Assembly (NCBI GenBank): GCA_009901575.1
Contig: WXYP01000004.1
Location: forward strand, 479,050 to 543,049
Direction: 5' to 3'
Origin: Flavobacteriaceae bacterium R38
GTDB taxonomy: Bacteria; Bacteroidota; Bacteroidia; Flavobacteriales; Flavobacteriaceae
DNA length: 64,000 nt
This document shows positions 15,485 through 24,604 of this stretch, in pieces. The notes below the pieces were generated by a model. It ran no database searches, was not told the origin of the DNA, and was given only the letters and a program-made list of their open reading frames with translations. How positions within the stretch are numbered: the stretch's first letter is position 1; the number at the start of each line of letters is the position of its first letter. The translations under genes and the position numbers were made by a program.

Positions 15485-18187
15485 ATGGAATCAATAACTT
15501 CGAATATAAAGAGAGTCTTCTTTTTATTATTTACCTTAACATTATTTATAGGATGTGAAGAAGATGATGAAAATTTACCTGCTGTCACAGCGGCTTTTAC
15601 CTTTACTATAAACCAAGATACAGGAGTAGTTACATTCATTAATATTTCTGAAAATGCAGAAAGTTTTGAATGGAATTTTGGAAATGGTACTACTTCTTTA
15701 GAAATTAATCCCATCAGGGCATTTCAGAATGGAACATTTACAGTAAGTCTTGAAGCTTCGAATGTAGCTGGAGCATCAGCTGTTTTTGAAGATCAAATAA
15801 CCATATCTATGCCAGTGTCTGGTTTTAATTCCGGCCTGTTGGTTAACGGAGATTTTTCTAACGGAGGAGAAGGATGGACTGGTAATGCTCTTAATGTTCA
15901 AACAGAAGGAGATAACTCTTTTAATTTTGCCAATGTAGAAAGTGCAGGGAATCCATTTGATGTGAATTTAAGTCAGGTAGTTGAAATTGTTCAGGGAACT
16001 AATTATATATTAACTTTTGACGCATCTTCAGATCGTGAACGAACTATTCTGGCAGGGATTGGTCTTAATGAAGCTCCTTTTACCAATACAGCACCATCAG
16101 TTAATCTAACTACAGAAACACAAACATTTTCACTACAATTAAGTGCTGTTGATTTTGGTAATGCAAACAGTCGTGTCCTATTTGATATGGGAGCTGAAGT
16201 AGGTACTGTTGTATTGGATAATATCTCGCTGGTAGAAGGTGGTGATGGTAGTGACTCGACTGGTGGAGATACCACTCCGCCATTTGATTCCGGATTATTA
16301 ACCAATGGAGATTTTGAAGCAGGCGCAGATCCCTGGACTATAGGTGTGGGTACAGATCCGGTACCTGTTGTCACTGAAGATGGCAATACATTTTACCAGG
16401 TTGATGTAACTACAGCGGGAAATGCTTTTGATGTTAATATGAGTCAACGCGGTTTATCACTTACCAATGGTACGACATTTACCTTGACTTTTGATGCCTG
16501 GACCGACGAAACTACAGGAAGTCGTGATATAATTGCCGGTATAGGTAGAAGCGGTGGCGATTTTGCCAATGTTTCAGAAACAGTTACAATAACCTCTACA
16601 AGAACAACTTATACACGTGATATTACTGTCACTTTTGATGAAGCAGATGGAAGAGTTTTATTTGATAGTGGTGCTGCTATTGGTCAGGTAAATATTGACA
16701 ACGTTTCTTTGGTTGTTAACGATACTCCACCACCATCATTTGATTCCGGATTATTAACTAATGGAGATTTTGAAGCAGGTGCAGATCCATGGACTATAGG
16801 TGTGGGTACAGATCCGGTACCTGTTGTCACTGAAGATGGTAATACATTTTATCAAGTAGATGTGGCTACAGCAGGAAATCCATTTGATGTTAATATGAGT
16901 CAACGCGGTTTATCACTTACTAATGGTACGACATTTACCTTGACTTTTGATGCCTGGACTGATGAAACCACAGGAAGTCGTGATATAATTGCCGGTATAG
17001 GTAGAAGTGGTGGTGATTTTGCCAATGTTTCAGAAACAGTTACGATAACCTCTACAAGAGCAACATACACACGTGATATTACAGTCACTTTTGATGAAGC
17101 AGATGGAAGAGTTTTATTTGACAGTGGTGCTGCTATCGGTCAGGTAAACATCGATAATGTTTCTTTAGTTGTTAACAATACTCCTCCGCCTCCATTTGAT
17201 TCCGGATTATTAACTAATGGAGATTATGAAGCAGGTGCAGATCCATGGACTATAGGCGTGGGTACAGATCCGGTACCTGTTGTCACTGAAGATGGTAATA
17301 CATTTTATCAGGTTGATGTGACTACTGCAGGAAATCCATTTGATGTTAATATGAGTCAACGCGGTTTATCACTTACTAATGGTATGACATTTACCCTAAC
17401 TTTTGATGCCTGGACCGACGAAACTACAGGAAGTCGAGATATAGTTGCCGGTATAGGTAGAAGCGGTGGTGATTTTGCCAATGTTTCAGAAACAGTTACG
17501 ATAACCTCTACGAGAGCAACATATACACGTGATATTACAGTCACTTTTGATGAAGCAGATGGAAGAGTTTTATTTGACAGTGGTGCAGCTATCGGTCAGG
17601 TAAATATTGATAACGTATCTTTATTTGTTGATGGCGGGTCATCAGGTGGAGGCTGTACAGCTACACCTATAGCTGCAACTTCCATACCTCTGAATTTTGA
17701 AGGTTGCGAAACATTTTTAAGTACATTTACCGGTGCTGGTACAATTACTTCTGAGCTAGCTGCTAATCCTTCGGTAGGAGGTATAAACACTTCTTCTAAT
17801 GTAATGCGAGTAGTAAGGTCTGGAACACAAAGGTTTGCAGGAGTTCAAAACAGTTTCCCTGCCGGAGCCCTGGATACCAGTACAAGTACCACAAATACAA
17901 GTACGTTTAGAATAAGAGTATTTTCAACAATACCAGATGTAGTTTACAGATTTGAATTAGCTCTAGATCCGCAAACTGACCCTGTAACTGGTAATCCTGC
18001 TCCTGTATTTTCAGATCCTGTACCAGCTAATCAGTGGGTAGAATTGGAAATTGTATTTATAAATTTACCAGCTACTGCAAATACGTATAATCAGTTTGTA
18101 ATAAAGCCAGATAATCCAAGTGGGTCTGATGGTGAAATTATATCAGCTGATCAAACATTTTATTTTGATGATTTTAGAATTGAATAA
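15485..18187 (+). CDS. PKD + tandem CBM4/9-like repeat lipoprotein
   Basis: The lipoprotein signal ends LFIGC. Residues about 30-105 form a PKD domain (FEWNFGNGTTS). Four CBM4/9-like modules follow, each opening with a motif like FDSGLLTNGDFEAG. The first is diverged (residues about 114-266). The next three are 152 aa each and nearly identical at both protein and DNA level. A last beta-sandwich domain (about 720-900) ends TFYFDDFRIE. No catalytic site was seen. It likely binds glucan at the cell surface in a multivalent way. It is co-directional with the GH16 gene 26 bp upstream. The repeated DNA makes copy-number changes by recombination likely. Confidence 0.85.
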   Translation: MESITSNIKRVFFLLFTLTLFIGCEEDDENLPAVTAAFTFTINQDTGVVTFINISENAESFEWNFGNGTTSLEINPIRAFQNGTFTVSLEASNVAGASAVFEDQITISMPVSGFNSGLLVNGDFSNGGEGWTGNALNVQTEGDNSFNFANVESAGNPFDVNLSQVVEIVQGTNYILTFDASSDRERTILAGIGLNEAPFTNTAPSVNLTTETQTFSLQLSAVDFGNANSRVLFDMGAEVGTVVLDNISLVEGGDGSDSTGGDTTPPFDSGLLTNGDFEAGADPWTIGVGTDPVPVVTEDGNTFYQVDVTTAGNAFDVNMSQRGLSLTNGTTFTLTFDAWTDETTGSRDIIAGIGRSGGDFANVSETVTITSTRTTYTRDITVTFDEADGRVLFDSGAAIGQVNIDNVSLVVNDTPPPSFDSGLLTNGDFEAGADPWTIGVGTDPVPVVTEDGNTFYQVDVATAGNPFDVNMSQRGLSLTNGTTFTLTFDAWTDETTGSRDIIAGIGRSGGDFANVSETVTITSTRATYTRDITVTFDEADGRVLFDSGAAIGQVNIDNVSLVVNNTPPPPFDSGLLTNGDYEAGADPWTIGVGTDPVPVVTEDGNTFYQVDVTTAGNPFDVNMSQRGLSLTNGMTFTLTFDAWTDETTGSRDIVAGIGRSGGDFANVSETVTITSTRATYTRDITVTFDEADGRVLFDSGAAIGQVNIDNVSLFVDGGSSGGGCTATPIAATSIPLNFEGCETFLSTFTGAGTITSELAANPSVGGINTSSNVMRVVRSGTQRFAGVQNSFPAGALDTSTSTTNTSTFRIRVFSTIPDVVYRFELALDPQTDPVTGNPAPVFSDPVPANQWVELEIVFINLPATANTYNQFVIKPDNPSGSDGEIISADQTFYFDDFRIE
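16283..17629 (+). repeat. Three tandem 456-bp CBM-encoding repeats
   Basis: Copies begin at 16283, 16739 and 17195, each exactly 456 bp apart (152 codons). They differ at few positions, many of them synonymous. An older, diverged copy precedes them at 15824-16282. The spacing is in frame, so gain or loss of a unit would keep the protein intact. Confidence 0.95.
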
Positions 18188-18210
18188 TAAATTTTAATTA
18201 TGAATCAATA

Positions 18211-18245
18211 GTATACGGTCTTAGTTTTAAGCTAAGACCGTATAC
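18211..18245 (+). terminator. Perfect hairpin between surface-protein and cytoplasmic-enzyme genes
   Basis: A perfect 14-bp inverted repeat (GTATACGGTCTTAG / CTAAGACCGTATAC) has a 7-nt loop and lies 23 bp after a stop codon. It is followed only by a short, interrupted T stretch, so it may be a partial terminator or an RNA-stabilising element that sets different expression of upstream and downstream genes. Confidence 0.65.
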
Positions 18246-18329
18246 TTCTCAATCATTATTAGTTTTTAATTAATTTGAAAAAAGAATCTCTTCTATGTTA
18301 AAAAGGAGAGGTGAAGACCACTTAAAATA

Positions 18330-21300
18330 ATGACCTATTCTCAAATAGACATACAAAATATGCATTCGCTTTACACCAAAAAGGATATCAAAAGTGATGT
18401 CGTTAAAATTAATAACGAAACCTATTTTAAAATAGCCAATAGCGATAAAATGCGTCCTTTTTTTATGAGCATTGTCAGTGATTCAAATCACTGGATGTTT
18501 ATAGGTAGTAACGGAGGAGTTTCTGCAGGGAGAAAGAATAGCGAATATGCATTGTTTCCATATTACACAGATGATAAAATCATAGAATCTGCCGAGATTA
18601 CAGGGAGTAAATCTATTTTCTGGGTTGATGAAAAACACCTTTGGGAGCCTTTTTCAATACGGCAACAAAGGCTATACAGAACATCGATAAACCTTTATAA
18701 AAACAGGTTTGGGAATAAAATCATTTTTGAAGAAGTAAATCATGACTTAAACCTTACATTCCGATACGAATGGAATTCAAGTAATAGTTATGGATTTGTA
18801 AAGAAGTCTTCACTTATCAATACCGGTGACTTACCTGTAAGTATAAAAATACTAGACGGACTTCAGAATATATTGCCATTTGGGGTGCCATCTGATACTC
18901 AAACTCGTGTAAGTAATTTGGTGGACGCATATAAACGTAATCAGTTAGAAAAAGAATACGGATTAGGGATTTATGCGCTCAGTGCTATAATTGTAGACAG
19001 GGCAGAACCCAGTGAAGCTCTAAAAGCTAATATTGTTTGGTCTTATGGACTTGAAAATCCGAAATACTTGGTTTCATCTTTACAATTAGACGATTTTAGA
19101 GTTCATGGAGAGGTAACTGAAGAAACAGATATTAAGGCAGAAAAGGGAGCCTATTTCATCAATAGCGAAATCGTTTTAAATACAAATGCTGAAAAGCTTT
19201 GGTATACTATTGCAAACCTGAATCAGGATCATGCAGATATCGTTGGCTTGATGCATCAGATAAAAAATCAAGTAAACCTTGGGGATAAAGTTAAAGATGA
19301 TGTAGATCTGGGGACGCAAAGATTGATACAACTCAATGCTTCTTCAGATGGGTTACAGTTAACCAACAATAGGCAAAGAGATACAAGACATTTCTCAAAT
19401 ACCTTATTCAACATTATGCGTGGAGGTGTTTTTGATGATAATTATACAATCGAAAAATGGGATTTTTCTAATTATCTGTCCAAAGCCAATCGTAAAGTAT
19501 TTTCAAAATCAAGGCCAGTTTTAGACTTACTTCCTGAGACATTTTCTTTGTTTGAATTAAAGAAAATAGCATATGAAAGTACCGATAAAAATTTTAGAAG
19601 GCTATGTCTGGAATATATGCCTTTAAAATTTAGCCGAAGGCATGGAGATCCTAGTCGCCCGTGGAATAGATTTTCAATTAATACACGTAATGAAACAGAC
19701 GGATCTAAAGTATTAGATTACGAAGGTAATTGGCGTGATATTTTTCAGAATTGGGAAGCTTTAGCGCATGCTTATCCCGAGTTTGTGGAGAGCATGATCC
19801 ATAAGTTTTTAAATGCGACAACCTTTGATGGTTATAATCCTTACAGGGTGACCAAAGATGGTTTTGACTGGGAAGCTATAGAACCGGATGACCCGTGGTC
19901 TTACATTGGTTATTGGGGGGATCATCAAATCATATATTTATTAAAGTTTTTAGAATTTATCGAGCATCATAATCCTGGTAAATTAAATAGCTTTTTCGAT
20001 AAAGATTTATTTGTTTATGCAAATGTGCCCTACAAGATAAAATCTTATAAAGATTTACTTAAGAATCCAAAAGATACCATTGAGTTTGATAATGCGTTGG
20101 ATGAAGAAATCCATACAAAAAGAGAGCAACTTGGAGCAGATGGTGCATTATTGAGAGATCAGAATTACTTTATTCATAAAGTTAATTTTATAGAGAAAAT
20201 ATTGGCTACTTTACTGGCTAAGATCTCTAACTTTATCCCGGAGGCCGGAATTTGGCTCAATACGCAGCGACCAGAATGGAATGATGCCAATAATGCCCTT
20301 GTGGGTAATGGTGTTTCCATGGTTACCCTAAACTATTTAAGACGTTTTTTAAAGTTTTTCAATACCATAGTTCATTCTTCTCAATCGGATGATTACAAGA
20401 TTTCAGAAGAATTAAAAACCTTCTTCGATCAAGTATTTTCTGCTTTAGAATCTCATGTACATTTGTTATCCGAATCGATATCCAATAAAGACAGAAAATC
20501 CATTTTAGACGGTTTAGGGGAAGCAGGTAGTTTTTATAGAAATACTATTTATAATAAGTCTTTTTCAGGAGAAAAAATACCCGTAGAAAAGAGAGTTCTT
20601 ATCAACTTTATTGATACTACATTGAACTTTCTGGAACATACTATTAATGCAAACAAGCGTGAAGATCATATGCACCATGCTTATAATCTTATGACTGTAG
20701 TAGGTGATGAAATAAAAATAGATCACCTGGAAGAAATGCTTGAAGGTCAGGTTGCAGTTTTAAGTTCGGGCTACTTGAATGCTAAAGAAGCACTTCAGGT
20801 ATTAGATAGTATGAAGAAGAGTAAGCTGTTTCGTTCGGATCAATATAGTTATTTGCTTTATCCTAATAAAGACCTGCCTCGTTTTATGGAAAAAAATACT
20901 ATTCCGAAAAACAAAGTACAGGCTTCAGAACTGTTGATGCGATTATTAGAAGAAGATAACAGGCAGTTAATCACAAAAGATATCGATGAGAATTATCATT
21001 TTAACGGCAACTTTAATAACGCAGAAAACCTGGAAAATGCGTTGAATGATCTTGATGAAAAATATCAGGATTTGGTAGCTAAAGAAAAAGATCAGATCCT
21101 TCAGGTTTATGAAGATGTATTCAATCATAAAGCATTCACCGGACGCTCCGGTACGTTCTATGGTTATGAAGGGTTAGGATCTATTTACTGGCATATGGTT
21201 TCCAAATTACAATTGGCTGTTCAGGAATGTTGCTTGAAAGCTGTTGAAGAGAAGGAAACAGATGAAATTATAGGTCGATTATTAGAACACTACTATGAAA

Positions 21301-21788
21301 TTAATGAAGGGATAGGAGCTCATAAACCACCAGAGCTTTATGGAGCATTCCCAACAGACCCGTATTCACATACTCCATTTGGTAAAGGAGCTCAGCAACC
21401 CGGAATGACTGGACAGGTAAAAGAAGATATATTAAGCAGGATAGGAGAACTCGGTGTTTTTGTCAAGAATGGGAACATTAACTTTTATCCGTGTTTATTA
21501 CGAAAAGAAGAGTTTCTATCATCTGATGCAACATTCAATTATGTTGGGATAGACGGATCTTCAAAATCGATAACGCTTTCCAAAGACAGTCTGGTATTTA
21601 CGTATTGCCAGGTTCCTGTAATTTATAGTATTTCTGATGCTAATAGTATAGAAATTACAAATGCCGACGGTTCTCAGTTAATAAAAGACGGATTAGTATT
21701 AGATACAAATTTTAGTCATCAAATATTTACCAGAACTAATGACATACAAAAAATAAAAGTCAATATAAGCGCTTCAATATTGAAATAA
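18330..21788 (+). CDS. Beta-1,3-glucan phosphorylase, GH149-like
   Basis: This is a 1152-aa protein without signal peptide, so cytoplasmic. Size and layout fit GH149 (related to GH94/GH161): an N-terminal beta-sandwich region, then a large alpha/alpha barrel. The central segment YEGNWRDIFQNWEALA, with Asp470 as likely catalytic acid, and WSYIGYWGDHQIIYLL are characteristic of this phosphorylase clan. The C-terminal half has FYGYEGLGSIYWHM and the PTDPYSHTP segment, which may line the phosphate or substrate site. The reaction is phosphorolysis of beta-1,3-gluco-oligosaccharides to alpha-glucose-1-phosphate, which saves ATP. Context (GH17, GH30, GH16) supports the substrate. GH161 is the main alternative family. 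Confidence 0.82.
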   Translation: MTYSQIDIQNMHSLYTKKDIKSDVVKINNETYFKIANSDKMRPFFMSIVSDSNHWMFIGSNGGVSAGRKNSEYALFPYYTDDKIIESAEITGSKSIFWVDEKHLWEPFSIRQQRLYRTSINLYKNRFGNKIIFEEVNHDLNLTFRYEWNSSNSYGFVKKSSLINTGDLPVSIKILDGLQNILPFGVPSDTQTRVSNLVDAYKRNQLEKEYGLGIYALSAIIVDRAEPSEALKANIVWSYGLENPKYLVSSLQLDDFRVHGEVTEETDIKAEKGAYFINSEIVLNTNAEKLWYTIANLNQDHADIVGLMHQIKNQVNLGDKVKDDVDLGTQRLIQLNASSDGLQLTNNRQRDTRHFSNTLFNIMRGGVFDDNYTIEKWDFSNYLSKANRKVFSKSRPVLDLLPETFSLFELKKIAYESTDKNFRRLCLEYMPLKFSRRHGDPSRPWNRFSINTRNETDGSKVLDYEGNWRDIFQNWEALAHAYPEFVESMIHKFLNATTFDGYNPYRVTKDGFDWEAIEPDDPWSYIGYWGDHQIIYLLKFLEFIEHHNPGKLNSFFDKDLFVYANVPYKIKSYKDLLKNPKDTIEFDNALDEEIHTKREQLGADGALLRDQNYFIHKVNFIEKILATLLAKISNFIPEAGIWLNTQRPEWNDANNALVGNGVSMVTLNYLRRFLKFFNTIVHSSQSDDYKISEELKTFFDQVFSALESHVHLLSESISNKDRKSILDGLGEAGSFYRNTIYNKSFSGEKIPVEKRVLINFIDTTLNFLEHTINANKREDHMHHAYNLMTVVGDEIKIDHLEEMLEGQVAVLSSGYLNAKEALQVLDSMKKSKLFRSDQYSYLLYPNKDLPRFMEKNTIPKNKVQASELLMRLLEEDNRQLITKDIDENYHFNGNFNNAENLENALNDLDEKYQDLVAKEKDQILQVYEDVFNHKAFTGRSGTFYGYEGLGSIYWHMVSKLQLAVQECCLKAVEEKETDEIIGRLLEHYYEINEGIGAHKPPELYGAFPTDPYSHTPFGKGAQQPGMTGQVKEDILSRIGELGVFVKNGNINFYPCLLRKEEFLSSDATFNYVGIDGSSKSITLSKDSLVFTYCQVPVIYSISDANSIEITNADGSQLIKDGLVLDTNFSHQIFTRTNDIQKIKVNISASILK

Positions 21789-21790
21789 AA

Positions 21791-23098
21791 ATGAAAATGA
21801 AAAAGATGAAACTCAACATATCAATTTGTATTGTACTGGCAGTATTCATCTTGTCTTGTAAAGACCAAAAAAAAGAAGAAAAAATAATGCAGACACAACA
21901 AAAAGTGACAGCAGAAGATATACTTGGCAACCCTGAATATTTAGCCGTTTCATATGGAGGCTATAGAGCAAATACCCGGAACATTCAACCTACAATTGAA
22001 GAATTAAAAGAAGATTTAAAGATTCTTCATGCTATGGGGATAAAAGTACTGAGAACTTATAATGTTCAACCTAAGTTACCACATGCATCAAATATCCTCA
22101 AAGCTATCAGAGCATTAAAAAATGAAGATTCAGATTTTGAAATGTATGTAATGTTAGGTGCGTGGATCAATTGTCTGAATGCGTGGACAGATAAAGCTCC
22201 TGATCATAATGTAGAAAGTCCTGATAACGCTTTGGAAATAGAGCGTGCAGTTGCTTTAGCCAATGCTTATCCCGATATCGTGAAAATCATAGCAGTAGGT
22301 AACGAAGCTATGGTGAAATGGGCAACTAGTTATTATGTACAACCTGGAGTTATCCTCAAATGGGTAAATCATCTTCAGAATTTAAAATCCGAAGAAAAAC
22401 TACCCAAAGAACTTTGGATAACCAGCTCAGATAATTTTGCATCCTGGGGAGGCGGTACACCGGATTATCATACTGATGATCTGAATCAACTAATTGAGGC
22501 TGTAGATTTTATTTCTATGCATACCTATCCGATGCACGATACACATTACAATCCGTCATTTTGGGGAGTGTCCAATGAAGAATTAACACTTAGTAAATCA
22601 GAACAGATAGAAGAAGTCATGCAAAGAGCAATGACTTATGCTAAGTCACAATATGAAAGTGTTCGTGAATATATGTTGAGTTTAGGAGTAAACAAACCTA
22701 TTCATATTGGTGAAACAGGATGGGCAAGCTATGCTTCCGAACTATATGGTGACAAAGGGTCTAAAGCTACAGACGAATACAAACAAGGCTTGTATTATAA
22801 ATACATGAGAGATTGGACCAATAAAAATAAGATGGCTTGTTTCTATTTTGAAGCTTTTAATGAATCCTGGAAAGATGCTGCGAATCCTTTAGGATCAGAA
22901 AATCATTTCGGACTCTTTACCATAGACGGGAAGGCAAAATATGCTATTTGGGATTTGGTAGATCAAAAAGTATTTGAAGGCTTGGGGAGAGATGGAAATA
23001 CTATAGAGAAAACCTACAATGGTGATATTGAATCGTTGATAGAAAGTGTATTGATACCGGGAGAAAAAGATACACTAATACCAGAATACAGTTACTAA
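21791..23098 (+). CDS. GH17 beta-1,3-glucanase-like lipoprotein
   Basis: The lipoprotein signal ends FILSC. The TIM barrel has the two GH17 glutamates: acid/base Glu172 (AVGNEAM) and nucleophile Glu308 (HIGETGWAS). Late motifs (YFEAFNESWKD, HFGLFTIDG) are as in GH17. The 435-aa length includes a short C-terminal extension. It starts 2 bp after the phosphorylase gene and ends 2 bp before the GH30 gene, so it sits in one tight operon. The likely role is exo- or endo-hydrolysis or transglycosylation of beta-1,3-glucan oligosaccharides in the periplasm or at the outer membrane. It is diverged from the two other GH17 domains downstream. Confidence 0.88.
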   Translation: MKMKKMKLNISICIVLAVFILSCKDQKKEEKIMQTQQKVTAEDILGNPEYLAVSYGGYRANTRNIQPTIEELKEDLKILHAMGIKVLRTYNVQPKLPHASNILKAIRALKNEDSDFEMYVMLGAWINCLNAWTDKAPDHNVESPDNALEIERAVALANAYPDIVKIIAVGNEAMVKWATSYYVQPGVILKWVNHLQNLKSEEKLPKELWITSSDNFASWGGGTPDYHTDDLNQLIEAVDFISMHTYPMHDTHYNPSFWGVSNEELTLSKSEQIEEVMQRAMTYAKSQYESVREYMLSLGVNKPIHIGETGWASYASELYGDKGSKATDEYKQGLYYKYMRDWTNKNKMACFYFEAFNESWKDAANPLGSENHFGLFTIDGKAKYAIWDLVDQKVFEGLGRDGNTIEKTYNGDIESLIESVLIPGEKDTLIPEYSY

Positions 23099-23100
23099 CT

Positions 23101-24591
23101 ATGCGTATACATGTAATAATATATTTGATCGTAATAAGCTTAACAATGAGTTGTGTGAATGAACAAAAAACACTTGATGTTGAAGTTTATGAAACTTCAA
23201 GAGAAGGAAGTAAGCTAACCCAAATAGATCCAAATGTTGAAGTAGCATCAGAATTTGTTATAGAACTTGATACAACACAGACATTTCAGAAAATAACAGG
23301 TTTTGGAGGTGCTTTTACAGAATCTTCTGCTTATTTGTTAAATAAGTTAAGTACAAAAAACAGAGATGAAATTCTCAAAGCTTATTTCAGTAGTGAAGGC
23401 GCAAATTATTCCTTAACGAGAACACATATGAATTCTTGTGATTTCTCATTAAGTCAATATTCATATTCCCCCGTAGAAGGTGATGTGATGTTAGAACATT
23501 TTACTATTGAAGATGATATGGACGATCTGATTCCTATGATTAAAGATGCCATGTCTGTTTCAGAAGACGGATTTAAACTCTTTGCTTCTCCATGGACTGC
23601 TGCACCCTGGATGAAAGATAATAAGGAATGGGTTGGAGGTAAGCTATTACCAGAATACTATGACACCTGGGCTTTGTTTTTTTCAAAATACCTTGATGCT
23701 TATAAAAAAGAAGGTATTGAGATTTGGGGCTTTACCGTAGAAAACGAACCTCATGGTAATGGAAATAACTGGGAGAGTATGCATTATACTCCCGAAGAGA
23801 TGACCAATTTTGTACAACATCATTTAGGACCCAAATTAGAAGCAGATGGATATGGAGATAAGATCATATTAGGTTATGATCAAAACCGGGCAGGGATTAA
23901 AGAATGGGTAGATGTGATGTATGCTTCAGAAGAATCTTCTAAATATTATGATGGTACGGCGATTCATTGGTATGAAAGTACTTTTGAGGTTTTTCCAAAA
24001 GCATTACAATACGCACACCAAAAAGCACCGGATAAATACCTGATAGAAACCGAGGGTTGTATTGATGCAGAAGTGCCAAAATGGAGAGATGACGACTGGT
24101 ATTGGCGCAAAGAAGCTACAGATTGGGGATGGGATTGGGCAAAAGAAGAAGAAAAGTACCTGCATCCAAAATACGCTCCTGTAAACAGATATGCCAGAGA
24201 TATTATAGGTTGTCTTAATAACTGGGTCGATGGATGGGTAGATTGGAACATGGTTTTAGATAGGCAAGGAGGCCCCAACTGGTTTGAAAACTGGTGTGTT
24301 GCTCCTGTAATCGTAGATCCTGATAAAAATGAGGTTTACTATACGCCATTATATTATGTTATGACACATTTTAGTAAATACATTCGCCCAGATGCAGAAA
24401 TTATTAAGATCAATAATACGAATGAAGAACTGCAGGTAACAGCAGCTAAAAACCCCGACGGTACTATAGCTGTAGTGGTTTTTAATGAAGGACAAACATC
24501 TCAAAGCTTCAAGCTAAGTCTTGATGGTAAATCAAAAGAGATTCAAATTAGTGCACAGGCACTTCAAACGATAATGATTCCAACTAACTAA
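23101..24591 (+). CDS. GH30 family glucosidase/glucanase lipoprotein
   Basis: The lipoprotein signal ends LTMSC. GH30 hallmarks are TFQKITGFGGAFTESSAY near the N-terminus, acid/base Glu216 (VENEPHGNG) and nucleophile probably Glu318 (IETEGC). The C-terminal beta-sandwich typical of GH30 is present (about 420-496). Bacterial GH30 subfamilies 1 and 3 act on beta-glucosides or beta-1,6-glucan. In this operon a role in removing beta-1,6 branches from laminarin-type glucan is the natural reading, but the subfamily cannot be fixed by eye. It is tightly spaced with the genes on both sides. Confidence 0.88.
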   Translation: MRIHVIIYLIVISLTMSCVNEQKTLDVEVYETSREGSKLTQIDPNVEVASEFVIELDTTQTFQKITGFGGAFTESSAYLLNKLSTKNRDEILKAYFSSEGANYSLTRTHMNSCDFSLSQYSYSPVEGDVMLEHFTIEDDMDDLIPMIKDAMSVSEDGFKLFASPWTAAPWMKDNKEWVGGKLLPEYYDTWALFFSKYLDAYKKEGIEIWGFTVENEPHGNGNNWESMHYTPEEMTNFVQHHLGPKLEADGYGDKIILGYDQNRAGIKEWVDVMYASEESSKYYDGTAIHWYESTFEVFPKALQYAHQKAPDKYLIETEGCIDAEVPKWRDDDWYWRKEATDWGWDWAKEEEKYLHPKYAPVNRYARDIIGCLNNWVDGWVDWNMVLDRQGGPNWFENWCVAPVIVDPDKNEVYYTPLYYVMTHFSKYIRPDAEIIKINNTNEELQVTAAKNPDGTIAVVVFNEGQTSQSFKLSLDGKSKEIQISAQALQTIMIPTN

Positions 24592-24604
24592 ATCAGAAAT
24601 AATT

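Noticed and set aside
16003..17790. Minus-strand open frames opposite the CBM repeats
   Set aside because: They are shadows of the repeats. Two of them are near-identical because the underlying DNA is repeated.
9950..18187. Considered as T9SS cargo
   Set aside because: No typical C-terminal T9SS sorting domain was seen; the GH16, PKD and binding proteins carry lipoprotein signals instead.
18330..21788. Considered as a GH65 or GH94 cellobiose phosphorylase
   Set aside because: It is longer than those families, and the context is purely beta-1,3-glucan; GH149 (or GH161) fits better.
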